From Ichthyophthirius multifiliis (lineage: Eukaryota > Ciliophora > Oligohymenophorea > Hymenostomatida), in the NCBI RefSeq assembly GCF_000220395.1, contig NW_004085878.1, positions 1-23,420 on the forward strand: a DNA stretch of 23,420 nucleotides. The letters run 5' to 3'. Position numbers and translations under genes: made by a program. The stretch's first letter is position 1, and every line of letters starts with the position of its first letter. Of this stretch, positions 11,173 through 22,145 are shown piece by piece. A model generated the notes under the pieces. That model saw only the letters and a program-made list of their open reading frames with translations. It was not told where the DNA came from and did not search any database.

Positions 11173-13079
11173 TTTTTATTTTTTTTATTTTTTTAATAAT
11201 ATTTTTAATTTTTAAATTAGTTATGTCTTTTATAAATATAAAAATGTAATAGACAATTTTTTTTTTCAAAAATAACTCAAAATTGAGGTTTGAAAAACTT
11301 CTTTTTAAATATAAAAAGGGATTATTTTTTTCAAAATATTAATTATTATAAATAAAATTTTAATTTTTGAAAATAAACTAAAAAAAAGGTTTAAAATATA
11401 TTTATTTTTTTACTTGTTCTTTATTTTCTTTTAAATTTAAATAATATATTTTTTTTTATTAAAATAATTAAAGTGAAAAATAATTTATATTTTTAAAATT
11501 AAAATAAAAAAAATCAAGAATTATTATAAATAAAAATTTAAATAATATTTTTAATATACAATAATTTATTTGCTTATAAAATTAATTATAAATAAAAACT
11601 TAATTATTATTTAAATTTCTAATCATATTTTTTAATTATGATTTTATAATTTTAAAGATTTATAAATTATATATATATTTACCAAGATAAAATATTTAAA
11701 TATGATTAATATAATTAATTTGAAAAAAAAAATATTTATATCATTTACTTCTTCCACAATATTTAATTTTTTTGTTTTTGTAGTATATTTTAATTATAAT
11801 CCTTATTTTTCTTTATTAAATTTGTAAAATTAAAACTATATTTTATATGAAATTAATTCATTATTTGCAAAGAAAGATTTATAAAAATATTTTCATTATA
11901 TTTTTTTAAGAAGAATTCTAATGATTTATAATTTTTAATAATTTAATATCATAAATTTTTAAATATATTAGAAAATATTTTGAACAATTAGCATAATAAT
12001 TTTCGAACAAAAAAAAAATTAAGAATGTAAAAACAAAAAAAATTAAATTATTAGGAAAAATTTTATTTGAAATAAAATAAGATAATTTAATTGTTTATGC
12101 TAATAAAAAAACTATGATTTTTCTTAATGAATATGAAAAAAAATAATTGTTGTTTTTTTTGTTTTAAAAAAAAAATGAAAAATAAAAATAATATTAAATA
12201 TAATAAAAAAAATAGTGGGGGTAATATAAAAAATATGAAAATATTTTATTATACATATATAAATAAATTAAATTCTTTTATAAAAAAAATTTAAAATATT
12301 TATGTATAAATAATTATATATATTTATATATAAATAATGTATTAAATTTTACTATTAATAATGTGAATTCTTATCATAATTAATAATTTATTTATTTCTA
12401 ATATTAAAATAAATATATAAATATAAAATTATTTGTATTTTAAAAAATAAAAAAAAATTATATTTCAAAATAAAATAATAATAATTTAAATAATTATATG
12501 TGATTAAGTTACTAAATATACAATAAAAAAATAATTATTTATCAATAAATAATTATATTATTTAATAAATAAAACATTATATAATAGTAAAATAATATTT
12601 TAATTATAATATTGTTTTTTATTAATAAAGTTAAATATATTTAGTTTTACAATATATTCTTAAGCAAATCTTAATTTAGTATTTTTTTGTAATTAATGCA
12701 AAATATAAACATAAAAGTGAATATTATAATATATATAATATGAATAACTAATATTTTTAATTTTCCGATATAATGTTTATAAATATATTTTATTTTTTAT
12801 TTAAGACTTTAATATTTTAATTGCAATATTAAGTCCTTAAAAAACATTTAAATATATGAATGACTTTTAAAATTAGAAATAAAATTAAAAATCTCAAAAA
12901 AAAAAATATAATGCGTATAAAACTAATATTAACTATTCAAAAAAAATAAAAAAAAATTATAAAATAAAAAATCAGATATAATAATAATAATAATAATTTT
13001 TTTTTTTAACAAAAAATTTAAATAAAAATACTCATATTTATATAATTTTCTCATTAAAATCTATTTTTATCTAAAATTC
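11173..13079. other. AT-rich upstream region and spacer
   Basis: The first 500 bases resemble the upstream sequence of the short i-antigen gene (19044-19700) and are part of the duplicated unit. At 11745-11775 a short stretch resembles 17540-17575. The rest is A/T homopolymer-rich with no gene recognised. Confidence 0.45.
11331..11357 (-). promoter_or_regulatory. Upstream element shared by the two intact i-antigen genes, copy A
   Basis: ATATTAATTATTATAAATAA, flanked by further matches (TTTTTCAA on one side, AGGTTTAAAAT about 50 bases on), occurs here about 160 bases upstream of the i-antigen ATG. It occurs again at 19341-19366 upstream of the short i-antigen. It could be a promoter element or just the duplicated flank; no function is shown. 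Confidence 0.35.
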
Positions 13080-13450
13080 TAGAATTATAATCATTATTAC
13101 CCCAATTATTGTCATATTATTTTATCCTTCAGTAGTTAAAAATAATCCATTTTTAATAATTATCGATTTAAAACAAGGCATAAATTTATTAATTTAATCC
13201 AAACGCTACACAACTCTGAACTCAAGCACGTATAGTTTTATATTTTTTATTTAAAATACATAAGCACTAATAGTTTTATTAATAGTACAATATTATTTAA
13301 ATTATCTATTGTATTTTTCAATGCATATATAAGATATATTATTTCATAATTTTACATAGTATTAAACAATTTCTCATAAAAATTATTTTAGTTTATTCCC
13401 TTGATAAATTATTCATGAAACTTCCACTAATTTTTGATTATATATAGTTT
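13080..13450 (-). pseudogene. Gene relic, unidentified (left segment)
   Basis: This is a GC-richer island. One - strand frame stays open over nearly all of it except for TGA codons at positions where Trp would fit (for example EVS, TGA, IIYQGNKLK). Downstream in the same frame come ISYICIEKYN and LDQINKFMPCF. Because only TGA is a stop here, an open frame alone is weak evidence; the base composition is the stronger sign. It may belong with the relic at 13785-14285. Family not recognised. Confidence 0.3.
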
Positions 13451-13784
13451 TTTTTTTAAGTTATCTTTCAGATACAAGTACTAATGCATTTTTATATCAA
13501 GTAATTATATAAAATAATAATAAAAAAAGAAAAATTTTCAAAATTAAAATATTTTTACAATAAAAGAATTAATCTATTTTTTTTATTTTTAGTAATAATA
13601 TATAAATTAATTTAATTTTATTATCAAACATATTATAATATTCTTGCCTTTTTTTATATTATAATATTTATTAAATTTTTAAGTCTAAGTATTTAAAAAA
13701 ATATTCATAAAAATTAAAGAAAACATTAACATATTAAAAAAAACGATATTATAAAATTATATATTAGATTTATAAAGGCCTTTT

Positions 13785-14285
13785 TCTTGGATTATAAACT
13801 ATGATTATTGTCATTCATATAAATTTTTGGATTATTTACTTCACGTGGTAATTTTTCTCTTGATCCTTGCTGGTCACATCAGTAAATTATGGATATTCAA
13901 TCAACTCAAATACTTTCAAAATATAAACAGCGTCTCAATCCATAATATTCTTTTCGCTGCTTTTATTAGTAGGCTTATCTAAAAGAATCGATACATCTAA
14001 AGCCAAATATACTGCAAAAATCTTATATAACTTTATATAATAAGCGCTTTTTTTGGTTCTCGCTTTGACTGTTATAAATAATAGAAATTGTGCAAATTCT
14101 CATGGACTAGAAATTTATTATTATATTAAGTATGTTATCGTTGTATTAATGCTTATTAGATTGCCATATTAAACATAAATTGCCAAAATAATTAAAAGAA
14201 TTTATAAATAATTCCAGTTAATTTAATAGTTTATATTTTTATTAATTGGTTTCAAAAAAATTAATTTAATAAATTATATTTATAT
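13785..14285 (-). pseudogene. Gene relic, unidentified (right segment)
   Basis: The - strand gives a coherent protein-like frame: YGNLISINTTITYL, EFAQFLLFITVKARTKKSAY, YKIFAVYLALDVSILLDKPT and DAVYILKVFELIEYPQFTD. It is interrupted by TGA at 14100-14102 and 13935-13937, both where Trp would read naturally. After TSKD the best peptide shifts frame (LPREVNNPKIYMNDNNHS). Amphipathic helical content is suggested, but no catalytic motif is seen and I do not recognise the family. It lacks a convincing start, so it is probably the C-terminal part of a decayed host gene. Confidence 0.5.
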
Positions 14286-16814
14286 ATTATTAAAACAAAT
14301 TGTAAGACTTAAAAATCTTTATTTTTTGGTTAATTATGAAATAAAATATAGTTATTATTAACAATTTTTTTTTAATATATTAATAATATTAAACTTGATT
14401 TAGCATTATATTTTTTTTTAATTAACTGTTTATTATTGAATTTTTATAAAAAAATTTAAAATAATAAATCTAATTAATTAAAAATTAAAATCATTTAATT
14501 TTAAAAATATTATTATTAAACTAAAATTAATAGTCTTATTAAATAAAATAAAAATAAAAATACATATTATTTTTAAATTATAAATAATATGTTATATTTA
14601 CTTTTTTATTATGTAAATATTTATTTTTAAAGAATAAAAATAAAATAAAATAAATGTTTATTAAAATGATAAATATTAAAAAAATGTTATAAAACTATAT
14701 AGTAATAAAATATAAAATAGCTATAATTAATATCTCCAAATGTCATATATATATAAATTAAAAATAAAAATAAGTATTTAAATATTGAATATCCATTTTG
14801 TTAGATAAAATATAAAATATAATAAAAAAAAGTTTATAAAAATATATTATTTAAGAATTAAACTTAATAATGTCATACTATTTTTTTTATATTTAAAAAT
14901 TTATTTTTCTAAACAAAAAAATAATTATAAAACTTGTAGATTATAAAATTTTTAATTTAAAGTAAAATATTAATTAATGATGATTAAAATATAAATATTA
15001 AAAAAAAAATTACATAAATTAAACAAATTTACATAAAATAAAAATCAATGATATTTAAATGTATATTAAAAATTAAAATATAAAAAATTCATGAATATAG
15101 TTATGTTATTTATATAAAATAAAAGAAAAAAATATTTAAATAATATTATATAAATTTTTTAAACTATTTTAAAAAAATATTGATTTTATTATAATTTTTA
15201 AAAAAATAACTTAACGAAAAATTTATACAATAAAAATATAAATATATAATATAAGTTTAAAAGTTATTTTATTCAAAAATAATAGTTTTATATAAAAATA
15301 AAATAAAATTAATATAAATAAAGAAAATTTATATAAAAATGATTTAATTATATGAATCTAAAAAATATAAAAATTTACTAAATAAAATAATTATTTTGTA
15401 TTAATATTAATATTAATTTTTATTTATATAATACATATATAATACTTTTATTTTATTATTTATAAATAATTTTTTTATATATATTTTATAATATTTAATT
15501 AATTTTTTTATTTACTATTTAATTTTTTTTATTTATAAAATATTTATTTTATTTTATATTTTTACATTTTTGTAATCTTATTTTTATTTTTTATCTAATA
15601 TATTCTATAATGATTAAATTTTTAAAATTATCAACTTATATAATATTTTTTTTTTTCTGTAATTATTTAATTAAATCTGATTATAATATATTAAAAAATA
15701 TAATTTTATGATTAATTTTTATAAAAAATATTTATCTTTAATATATTTCAGCATAATAATTTTTAATACCAAGAAATTATAAATTCATAAAGTAAATAAA
15801 TTTTATTACATTATTTTTTAATAAAAATTATTATAGTTGACAAAGAATTTGTTTTTATTAAATAAAAATTTAATAATTATTATATTAATATTTAGAACTT
15901 AAATTTTGAATTTTACATAAAGATAGAATATTATCATCCTATTAGAATTTTTAGTATCATTCAGAGACATGATTTTTATTATTTTCTTCGAAATAAATTA
16001 AAAACTTTTATTTTATTTTATTTTATTTAATTTTATATATTTCATTATAATAATTGTCGTTAATTTATATATATAATTTGTTTGGTTAACAGAAATCTTA
16101 ATAAAACTGAGCTTTTTTTAGATATTTAAAAAAAAATTAATTATTTTAATAAGTATTTATAAAATACATAATTTTTATTAAATTATTTAAGATAAATAAT
16201 AAAAATATTTATTTGAATATTATTAATAATATCAACTAAAATTTTTATTATTTGTTATTTATATATATATTAATATATAAATTATAATATCTATTATATT
16301 ATTTTATTCAAAAACATTCTTTGCTTAAGAACTTATTCCTGCACATTTTTATTATTTATTTACTTATTAAAATAAAGAACCTTTAATTCAAATTTAAACT
16401 TAAAATTAAAGATATTTACGATGTATTTGTAAAAATCTTATAGTAATGTTTCTAATAAACTAATAAATAAAATAAATTGATTTAGAGTTATTAAATTAAT
16501 AGATGAACCTAAATTCACATGAAATTATCTAAAAAAAATTATAAACACAGTTTAAGTTTTTTTACTTTTCAAACTAATAATATTTTTATTTTTTATAGAA
16601 TGTTTATAATTTAAACTCATTAAATAAAAAAGTTCATTAATTATGCTTATAAAATTAAAAGTTTAAAATTTCAAATAAAAAAGTATCAAGTTTTTTAAGT
16701 TACAAATCAAAAATAAATAATTTCCAAATATAATACATTTATTTTTTCATTATCTATCATAGAAAATAATCTAATTTAATTATTTTTAAATAAAAAGCAA
16801 TAGTTGTAAAGTAT
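14286..16814. other. AT-rich spacer
   Basis: Almost pure A/T with long homopolymer runs. Slightly GC-richer patches at about 15840-16010 and 16320-16560 give short open frames, but nothing recognisable as a gene. Confidence 0.5.
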
Positions 16815-17960
16815 TCATCTTAACCGCCTTTGAGAATAAAATAAATCTTCATAATTCCCAATTCTCAAAGAAAAAAATTATGAATTATAAATTTATTCTT
16901 ATTATATTTAATCATTTATTAATTCTTTCGAATTCTCCAAATACATAAACACAATCTCTTTAACATTCTCTTGCTTTTGTCTAAATATTGCTTGTAAAAT
17001 CATAAATTTAACAATTTACAGACTTATTGCATTATAATATCCCTATATATTACTAATATTTTAATATCATCTAATTTTTGAACACTATGTTAAATTGTAT
17101 TATAAAGTAGTATGTATTATGCTTATTAAAAACTATTTAAAAAATTACTTACTTTAACTTAAAAAATAAATATAAGTTGAAACTAATAATAATTACTTTT
17201 TTATATCATCAAAGTTGATGTTTTCAGATTAAACATAAGCTTAGTAGCATTTATTTTTTTAATTAATATTTTTTTTTACAAATATAACCTATTCTTCTAT
17301 TTTTTCTATTTAATTTACTATTTCCTCATTTTTAACAAATAATAATGTATCTTTAAGTTGCAATTCTTGTAAAATTATATATCAAACTCTTTTTGAGTTA
17401 CAGATAAATCGAAATTATATTTGTATTCGTGTATAAATATATTGTTTTGAAATTTATATATTACTTGTTAGAAAGAGTCTTCTAATTTTTTAATTTAAAC
17501 AATTTTAATTGATTATTATAGTAAAATTGTTTAATTATGTTCCATTTACTTCTTCAAATATATTTAACTTTTAATTTACTTGGCCTAACATTTCCCTTAT
17601 CAAATATATTAAATATTATTATTTTGTTAGCTTAAACCCTTAAGGAGAAGTAATAAATTGAATACACATATATAATTGATATTATTCATAAAAAAATAAG
17701 TAAAACTTAAATGCTAATCATATATATGAATTTTTTTTCAAAGGTTAGACTATTTTATTCTTATATCTAGGGGGCTATATAGTGTTTGATGAATTTTAAT
17801 AATAAGTAAATTCGTTTCAAATTTTCTCATACTATTATAGCATTGTATATAATTATTTAAATAAAGTATATATATATCTTCAACTCTATTAACAAAATAT
17901 ATGACAATAAAGGAGGTTTTTTGGAATTTCAACTTTCACATCATTAAGCTGTGTATGAAT
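16815..17960 (-). pseudogene. Decayed unidentified gene downstream of the short i-antigen
   Basis: On the - strand several protein-like blocks follow in order but in different frames. A start-like M-N-C then HTQLNDVKVEIPKN lies near 17950. LEDSFQQVIYKFQNNIFIHEY lies near 17400-17480. A charged, helix-rich block with TLLFVKNEEIVNQIEKIEEQ lies near 17260-17370. A last block with AIFRQKQENVKEIVFMYLEN ends at a TGA at 16815-16817. The middle blocks look coiled-coil-like. The frame changes could hide introns, but the TGAs point to decay. Its 5' part is repeated in the flanks at 5890-6950 and 8775-9657, so it was copied together with the i-antigen. I cannot name the family. Confidence 0.45.
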
Positions 17961-18494
17961 AAGGCAGTTCATTTTTTAAAGTTCTTAATTTATTTTATAT
18001 TCTATTTTAAAATTTTATAAAATAAAAAATAAATTATTTTGAAATTTAACAATTAATATTTTAAAATTATATTTATTATAAAAATTTTTTTAATCATGAA
18101 TATTTTTAAATTATTATTTATGTTTGTTTATATTAAACTTAATAAATATTTAGCTTTTATACATTAATTAATATTGAAAATAAAAATTACTAAAATATAA
18201 ATTTAAATAAAAATAAGTTTCTTCTTTACTATTGTTTAAAAGATATTTTTTTAATTATAAAATATTAATTAATTAGACCAAAATACTTATAATAATCATA
18301 TGTTTTTTATGTATTTATTTTAATAAGATTATTAATAATAAAATGCTACTTTTATTCATTATTTTTGAAATTAATTTTTTAAAATATTATAAAGAAAAAT
18401 ATTATTTTTATAAAAAAAATATTTTCATAAATTTTGAACATTAATTTATAAAACATAAACATAAAAATAGCAAGAATTATTTAATTCATATCCA
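17590..18494 (-). repeat. i-antigen downstream flank, copy 3
   Basis: This lies directly downstream of the short i-antigen gene and is homologous to 8775-9657 and 5890-6950. The best-conserved spots are 17885-17980 (against 6310-6400) and the 3' untranslated sequence 18340-18494 leading to the stop codon, including the shared TTATAAAACATAAA. It is the only copy that continues leftward into the rest of the downstream gene, so it may be closest to the ancestral arrangement. Confidence 0.7.
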
Positions 18495-19043
18495 TCACAA
18501 CAAATAGAAAGAAATAAATAATAAGGAAATTGATAAAAATTAAGCGACGCCACATTATACTTTTCGAGTAGCTTCAGTAATTATTCTAGCTTAAGCACCA
18601 GAAGGTAATTTATAAGAACATTCAGCACATGTTTTAGCTTCTACGATCTAATTATTTTCTACTGATTAGAAATAGTTAGGAAGACATTTAGTACATTCAG
18701 CTGGTGACTTTACATAATTTTGTATTACTCCATCATCAAGTACTGTACCAGGAGGGCATGAGATGTCACATTATTTGGCTATAGTAGCCTCAGAGCCTAA
18801 AGTGGCTACACTATCTATTTTATTTTGTGGACACTATGTGCATATACCATTAACAGCATTTCCTGCAGCCAAAGGTGACGCTCCAGCATAGTAAAAGTTA
18901 AGTTTACACTTAGTACACTCTGGAAGATTATTTTCAGCAGCTACTTAATCTGATCCAGCATCAGTCTGAGAACCAGCAGGACATTTTACAGCTCTTAATT
19001 GATTGATAAATAATAAACTAATAAAAATTATTAAATATTTCAT
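18495..19043 (-). CDS. Short immobilization antigen (i-antigen), 182 aa
   Basis: A single frame in the ciliate code runs from ATG at 19043 to TGA at 18495. The signal peptide is MKYLIIFISLLFINQLRA. The mature part opens with KCPAGSQTDAG and has CTKC, then KLNFYYAG, CTQC, CDISC, PPGTVLDDG, CTKC and CAEC. That is roughly one full repeat plus the terminal half-unit. The end FLSISLLFISFYLL is a GPI-anchor signal almost identical to that of the 504-residue i-antigen. All pieces for secretion, disulfide-rich folding and GPI anchoring are present, so it looks functional despite being about a third of the usual i-antigen length. Either repeats were lost or this is a minimal form. Family assignment is firm; expression is unknown. 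Confidence 0.92.
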
Positions 19044-20934
19044 TTTTTAATCTCTCTTTTTTTTAAATATAAGATAATTTATAAATGAAAAAAATTTATG
19101 AATAAATAAATATATTTTTCTTTTTAAATAAAAAACAAATTAATTTTTGAAATTAAAATTTATTTTGATATTTGCTATTTTATTGCTTTTTATTTTTAAT
19201 AATATGTAATAAATATGATACAATAAATTATTTTTTATTTAAATATATATATTTTTAATAATAATAATCAATATACTCATTATAACATTAAAAAGTTAAT
19301 AATTGCTTATTTTAAAAAAATATCTATATATTCATATTTTTCAAATATTAATTATTATAAATAAAATGTTATCTTGTAAAAATAAATTAAAAGGAGGTTT
19401 AAAATTAATTATTTTATTTTTATACATGTTATTTTTTTGCTTTTAATTTTTATTAATATACATTTTTAAAAAATAATAATTTAAAATTAATTAACCTGTA
19501 AATAGTTTAATATAAGAACAAATACTTTTGGATCATATTTTTTTTAATTTATAATAAACAAAATATAAAAATAATACTAATTAAAAATTAAATAAATTTT
19601 TTGAATATACCAAAGATATATTTGATTATAAAAATCTAATATAAAAATAACTTAATTATTATTTAAATTATATCTTTTTAATTTTAATCAAAAAAATTGA
19701 ATATAGAGAGTAAGTGTTTTTTATTTTGTATTTGAAAATACTTTTAATTTAAAATTTTTACGTATTTATTTTATTTTATTTTTTTTAAATATATTATTAA
19801 CTATAATATTTGCAAATACATATATTTATTATTATAGTAATATTAATTTATTTCTATTTTATATTACTTAATTAAATATACTTATTTCATTTTTTAAATT
19901 AGAACTTCTTTTTTTTTAATTTCATATGAAATAATCCTAAAATTCAATTCAGTATTTATTTTTTAGAAGTATATCAATAATTTATAGTAGTTAATATTAA
20001 ATATTAAAAAAGATTTGAAAAAAATAACAAAAAATTGAATAAAAGTGTATATTTTTAATTTATCCATAATATAAAAATAAATATTATTTATTAAAAAATA
20101 TATTAATAACTTAATAATTTTTAATAGAAAAATATATTTATTTTGAATATGAATTTAAATAAAAATTTTACAGTTAATATAATTATTAGAAATTTTTTTA
20201 TTTTATAAATAATAATAAATTAGATTAATTTGTTTCTAATGATAAATAAACTTTATGATTTCTAATGATAATATAAAATAAATATTATTTAAGTTTAAAA
20301 TTAATTTATAGCTTTTATATTAAATATTATTTTTAATCAAGTATTTTTTTAATGAAATAAAAATAATTAAAGAAAAATAAATAAATATTAAAATATAAAA
20401 AAATAATGTGGTTATGGTTATATAAAATTAATAAAAATTATATGATTATACTTAAAAAAAATTATTTTATAAATAAAATTAAATATTATTTACATTTAAA
20501 AAATAATAAAAATTTATTAACAAATAAAAAATATAAAAATTAATATTATTGCCTTAAATAAATAAAAAATTAAAAAAGAATATTAAAAATAATTAAATTA
20601 TTATATTTTTTTTTAATATTTATAAAATATAATATAAATAAATTCTTTAGGAATGTCTATTTTAATTTTCTATAATACATCAAAAACATATATAAATATA
20701 CATATTAATAATTATTAAAAATATAAAATTATTATTTTTTACTTAACTTAATCATTAATATGGAGTTTAAGTATATATTTTTTTAAAGAATATATTCTAA
20801 TTATTATTATTATATATAAAATATAGTTAAATTTTAAATTGAAAAAATAATCAATTTTTAATATAATCTATGGAGAATATATAAATATATTTTATTTTTA
20901 ATATAAAACACTACATATAAAATTAATATAATTT
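19044..20934. other. AT-rich upstream region and spacer
   Basis: The part nearest the i-antigen (to about 19700) matches the upstream region of the longer i-antigen gene. The remainder is A/T-rich with no recognisable gene on either strand. Confidence 0.5.
19341..19366 (-). promoter_or_regulatory. Upstream element shared by the two intact i-antigen genes, copy B
   Basis: This is the same ATATTAATTATTATAAATAA core as at 11331-11357, here about 300 bases upstream of the short i-antigen ATG, again followed by an AGGTTTAAAAT block. The difference in distance to the ATG argues for upstream homology rather than a fixed-position core promoter. Confidence 0.35.
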
Positions 20935-21690
20935 TCATAATGATATTCGATATTTTTTAATAAATTATTTCTCAAATAGCATATTATAATGTCCTTAACT
21001 ATAATATATAGATATAAGATTTATTTTATACTAATTTTCAATATAAGCTTAATATTTATCAACTCTATTTATTACTCCTTTTTTATTATTTATATCATTA
21101 TAAATACTTTATATTAATATATTGGCTTTAAAAGCTTAACATGTAGCTTCTAAAATATAGGATTCAGCCTCAGTTTAATAATTTTTAGTTAGCTATAAGT
21201 AAAAGTCTTAAAGGTCTTTAGGAAAAAACTCTAAATATTTTGATTATACAAACAAAGTTTCTTTAAAACCTTTAATAATTGTTTGTCTTGTAAATATAAC
21301 TGCAGAAATATCTAGAAGATAAGACTTATTAAATTACTAAAGAATATATTTACAAATTTAATCAAACTTAAATTTTCCATAAGCTATTTTTTTTTAAAGA
21401 AAATCATAGCAATTATAAACGAATATTTTTTTATAAATTTCAATAGGAAAATCATAATCTTTTATACCGATAATTTCCTCATAATTAACTTACTCGATTT
21501 CATTTATAAACTACAAAATCTTTTCAGAATTATTTAATACAAATATTTATACTAAAAATTAAATAATAAAAGACCTATAATAACAATTTCCTTCTCCTCT
21601 TGCAATAGATATATGCGAATAATTTTATTCTAATTTACTGAATTCGATTCAATATCCTTAATTTTTATATTCACTTAATGCATAATTCAT
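20935..21690 (-). pseudogene. Otubain-like (peptidase C65) deubiquitinase with an in-frame TGA
   Basis: On the - strand, ciliate code, the frame from an ATG at 21690 to TGA at 20935 covers 252 codons, about the length of otubains. The catalytic cysteine motif is RGEGNCYYRSF (family pattern RGDGNCFYRAF) near 21565-21600. The histidine motif is QGHYNML near 20985-21010. EAESYILEATCQAFKANIL fits the region before the second core strand. Upstream, ALSEYKNQGY and KLEQNYSHIS match the N-terminal helices that precede the cysteine in this family. Otubains remove ubiquitin from proteins, usually in the cytosol. A TGA at 21649-21651 falls between GY and IEF. It may be a nonsense mutation, or a 45-base intron (21630-21674, GTGAAT to TTAG) could remove it in frame at the cost of conserved residues. 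The open frame also extends upstream of 21690, so the true start is uncertain. Confidence 0.7.
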
Positions 21691-22086
21691 AACTTAATAG
21701 GTTGATTCAATGCTTTTTCTTGGAGGATCACTATTGTTTTATAAATATTCTTAAAAAATATAATTAAAAGTATTTTAAAGATGTTGATTTGTCACTGAAG
21801 TATATTAATATTATTCATATTGATTTGATTATATTTCTAAGTTTTTTATATTTTAACTTTAAAAGTAATATTATATTAATTTGCTTACATTATTTTTATT
21901 ATTGATAAATATTTAGAGCTAAATTAATGTTATTATTTTATTAAATTAATTAATTTATACTTTAAATCTCTTAAAATTATTAATTTAATAGGTAATAGTT
22001 TAAATTTTTTTTTTTTTATATATTTTTTATTTTGTTTTGAAACAAAGATATTAATTCGCATATTTATTTACATATTGAACTCTTTA

Positions 22087-22089
<3 letters not shown>
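21691..22089. other. AT-rich region upstream of the otubain-like gene
   Basis: The otubain frame stays open leftward in the protein sense to about 21900 (for example SVTNQHLQN). It could hold extra N-terminal residues or a first exon; no clear start is seen. Beyond that it is A/T-rich. Confidence 0.35.

Positions 22090-22143
<54 letters not shown>
22090..22143. repeat. (TA)n microsatellite
   Basis: About 27 uninterrupted TA dinucleotides, the longest perfect simple repeat in the window. Such tracts are common in AT-rich ciliate spacers. Confidence 0.95.

Positions 22144-22145
<2 letters not shown>

Noticed and set aside
13785-14285. Idea that TGA codes for Trp here (a second variant code or mitochondrial DNA)
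   Set aside because: The metalloprotease and both intact i-antigens end cleanly in TGA exactly after their expected C-termini, and the G4T2 telomere marks nuclear DNA. The TGAs in relics are better explained as decay.
15840-16010. Short open frame on the + strand with YHPIRIFSIIQRHDFYYFLR
   Set aside because: With TGA the only stop and such A/T richness, long open frames arise by chance. There is no motif or clear composition support.
16320-16560. Possible short coding patch on the + strand (KDIYDVFVKILQQCFQQ)
   Set aside because: It is too short, with no start, no family match and no conserved copy elsewhere in the window.
17750-17932. Standard-code open frame of 60 codons on the - strand
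   Set aside because: The peptide conserved among the three flank copies (KVEIPKN) is in another frame. This frame is not conserved in the other copies.
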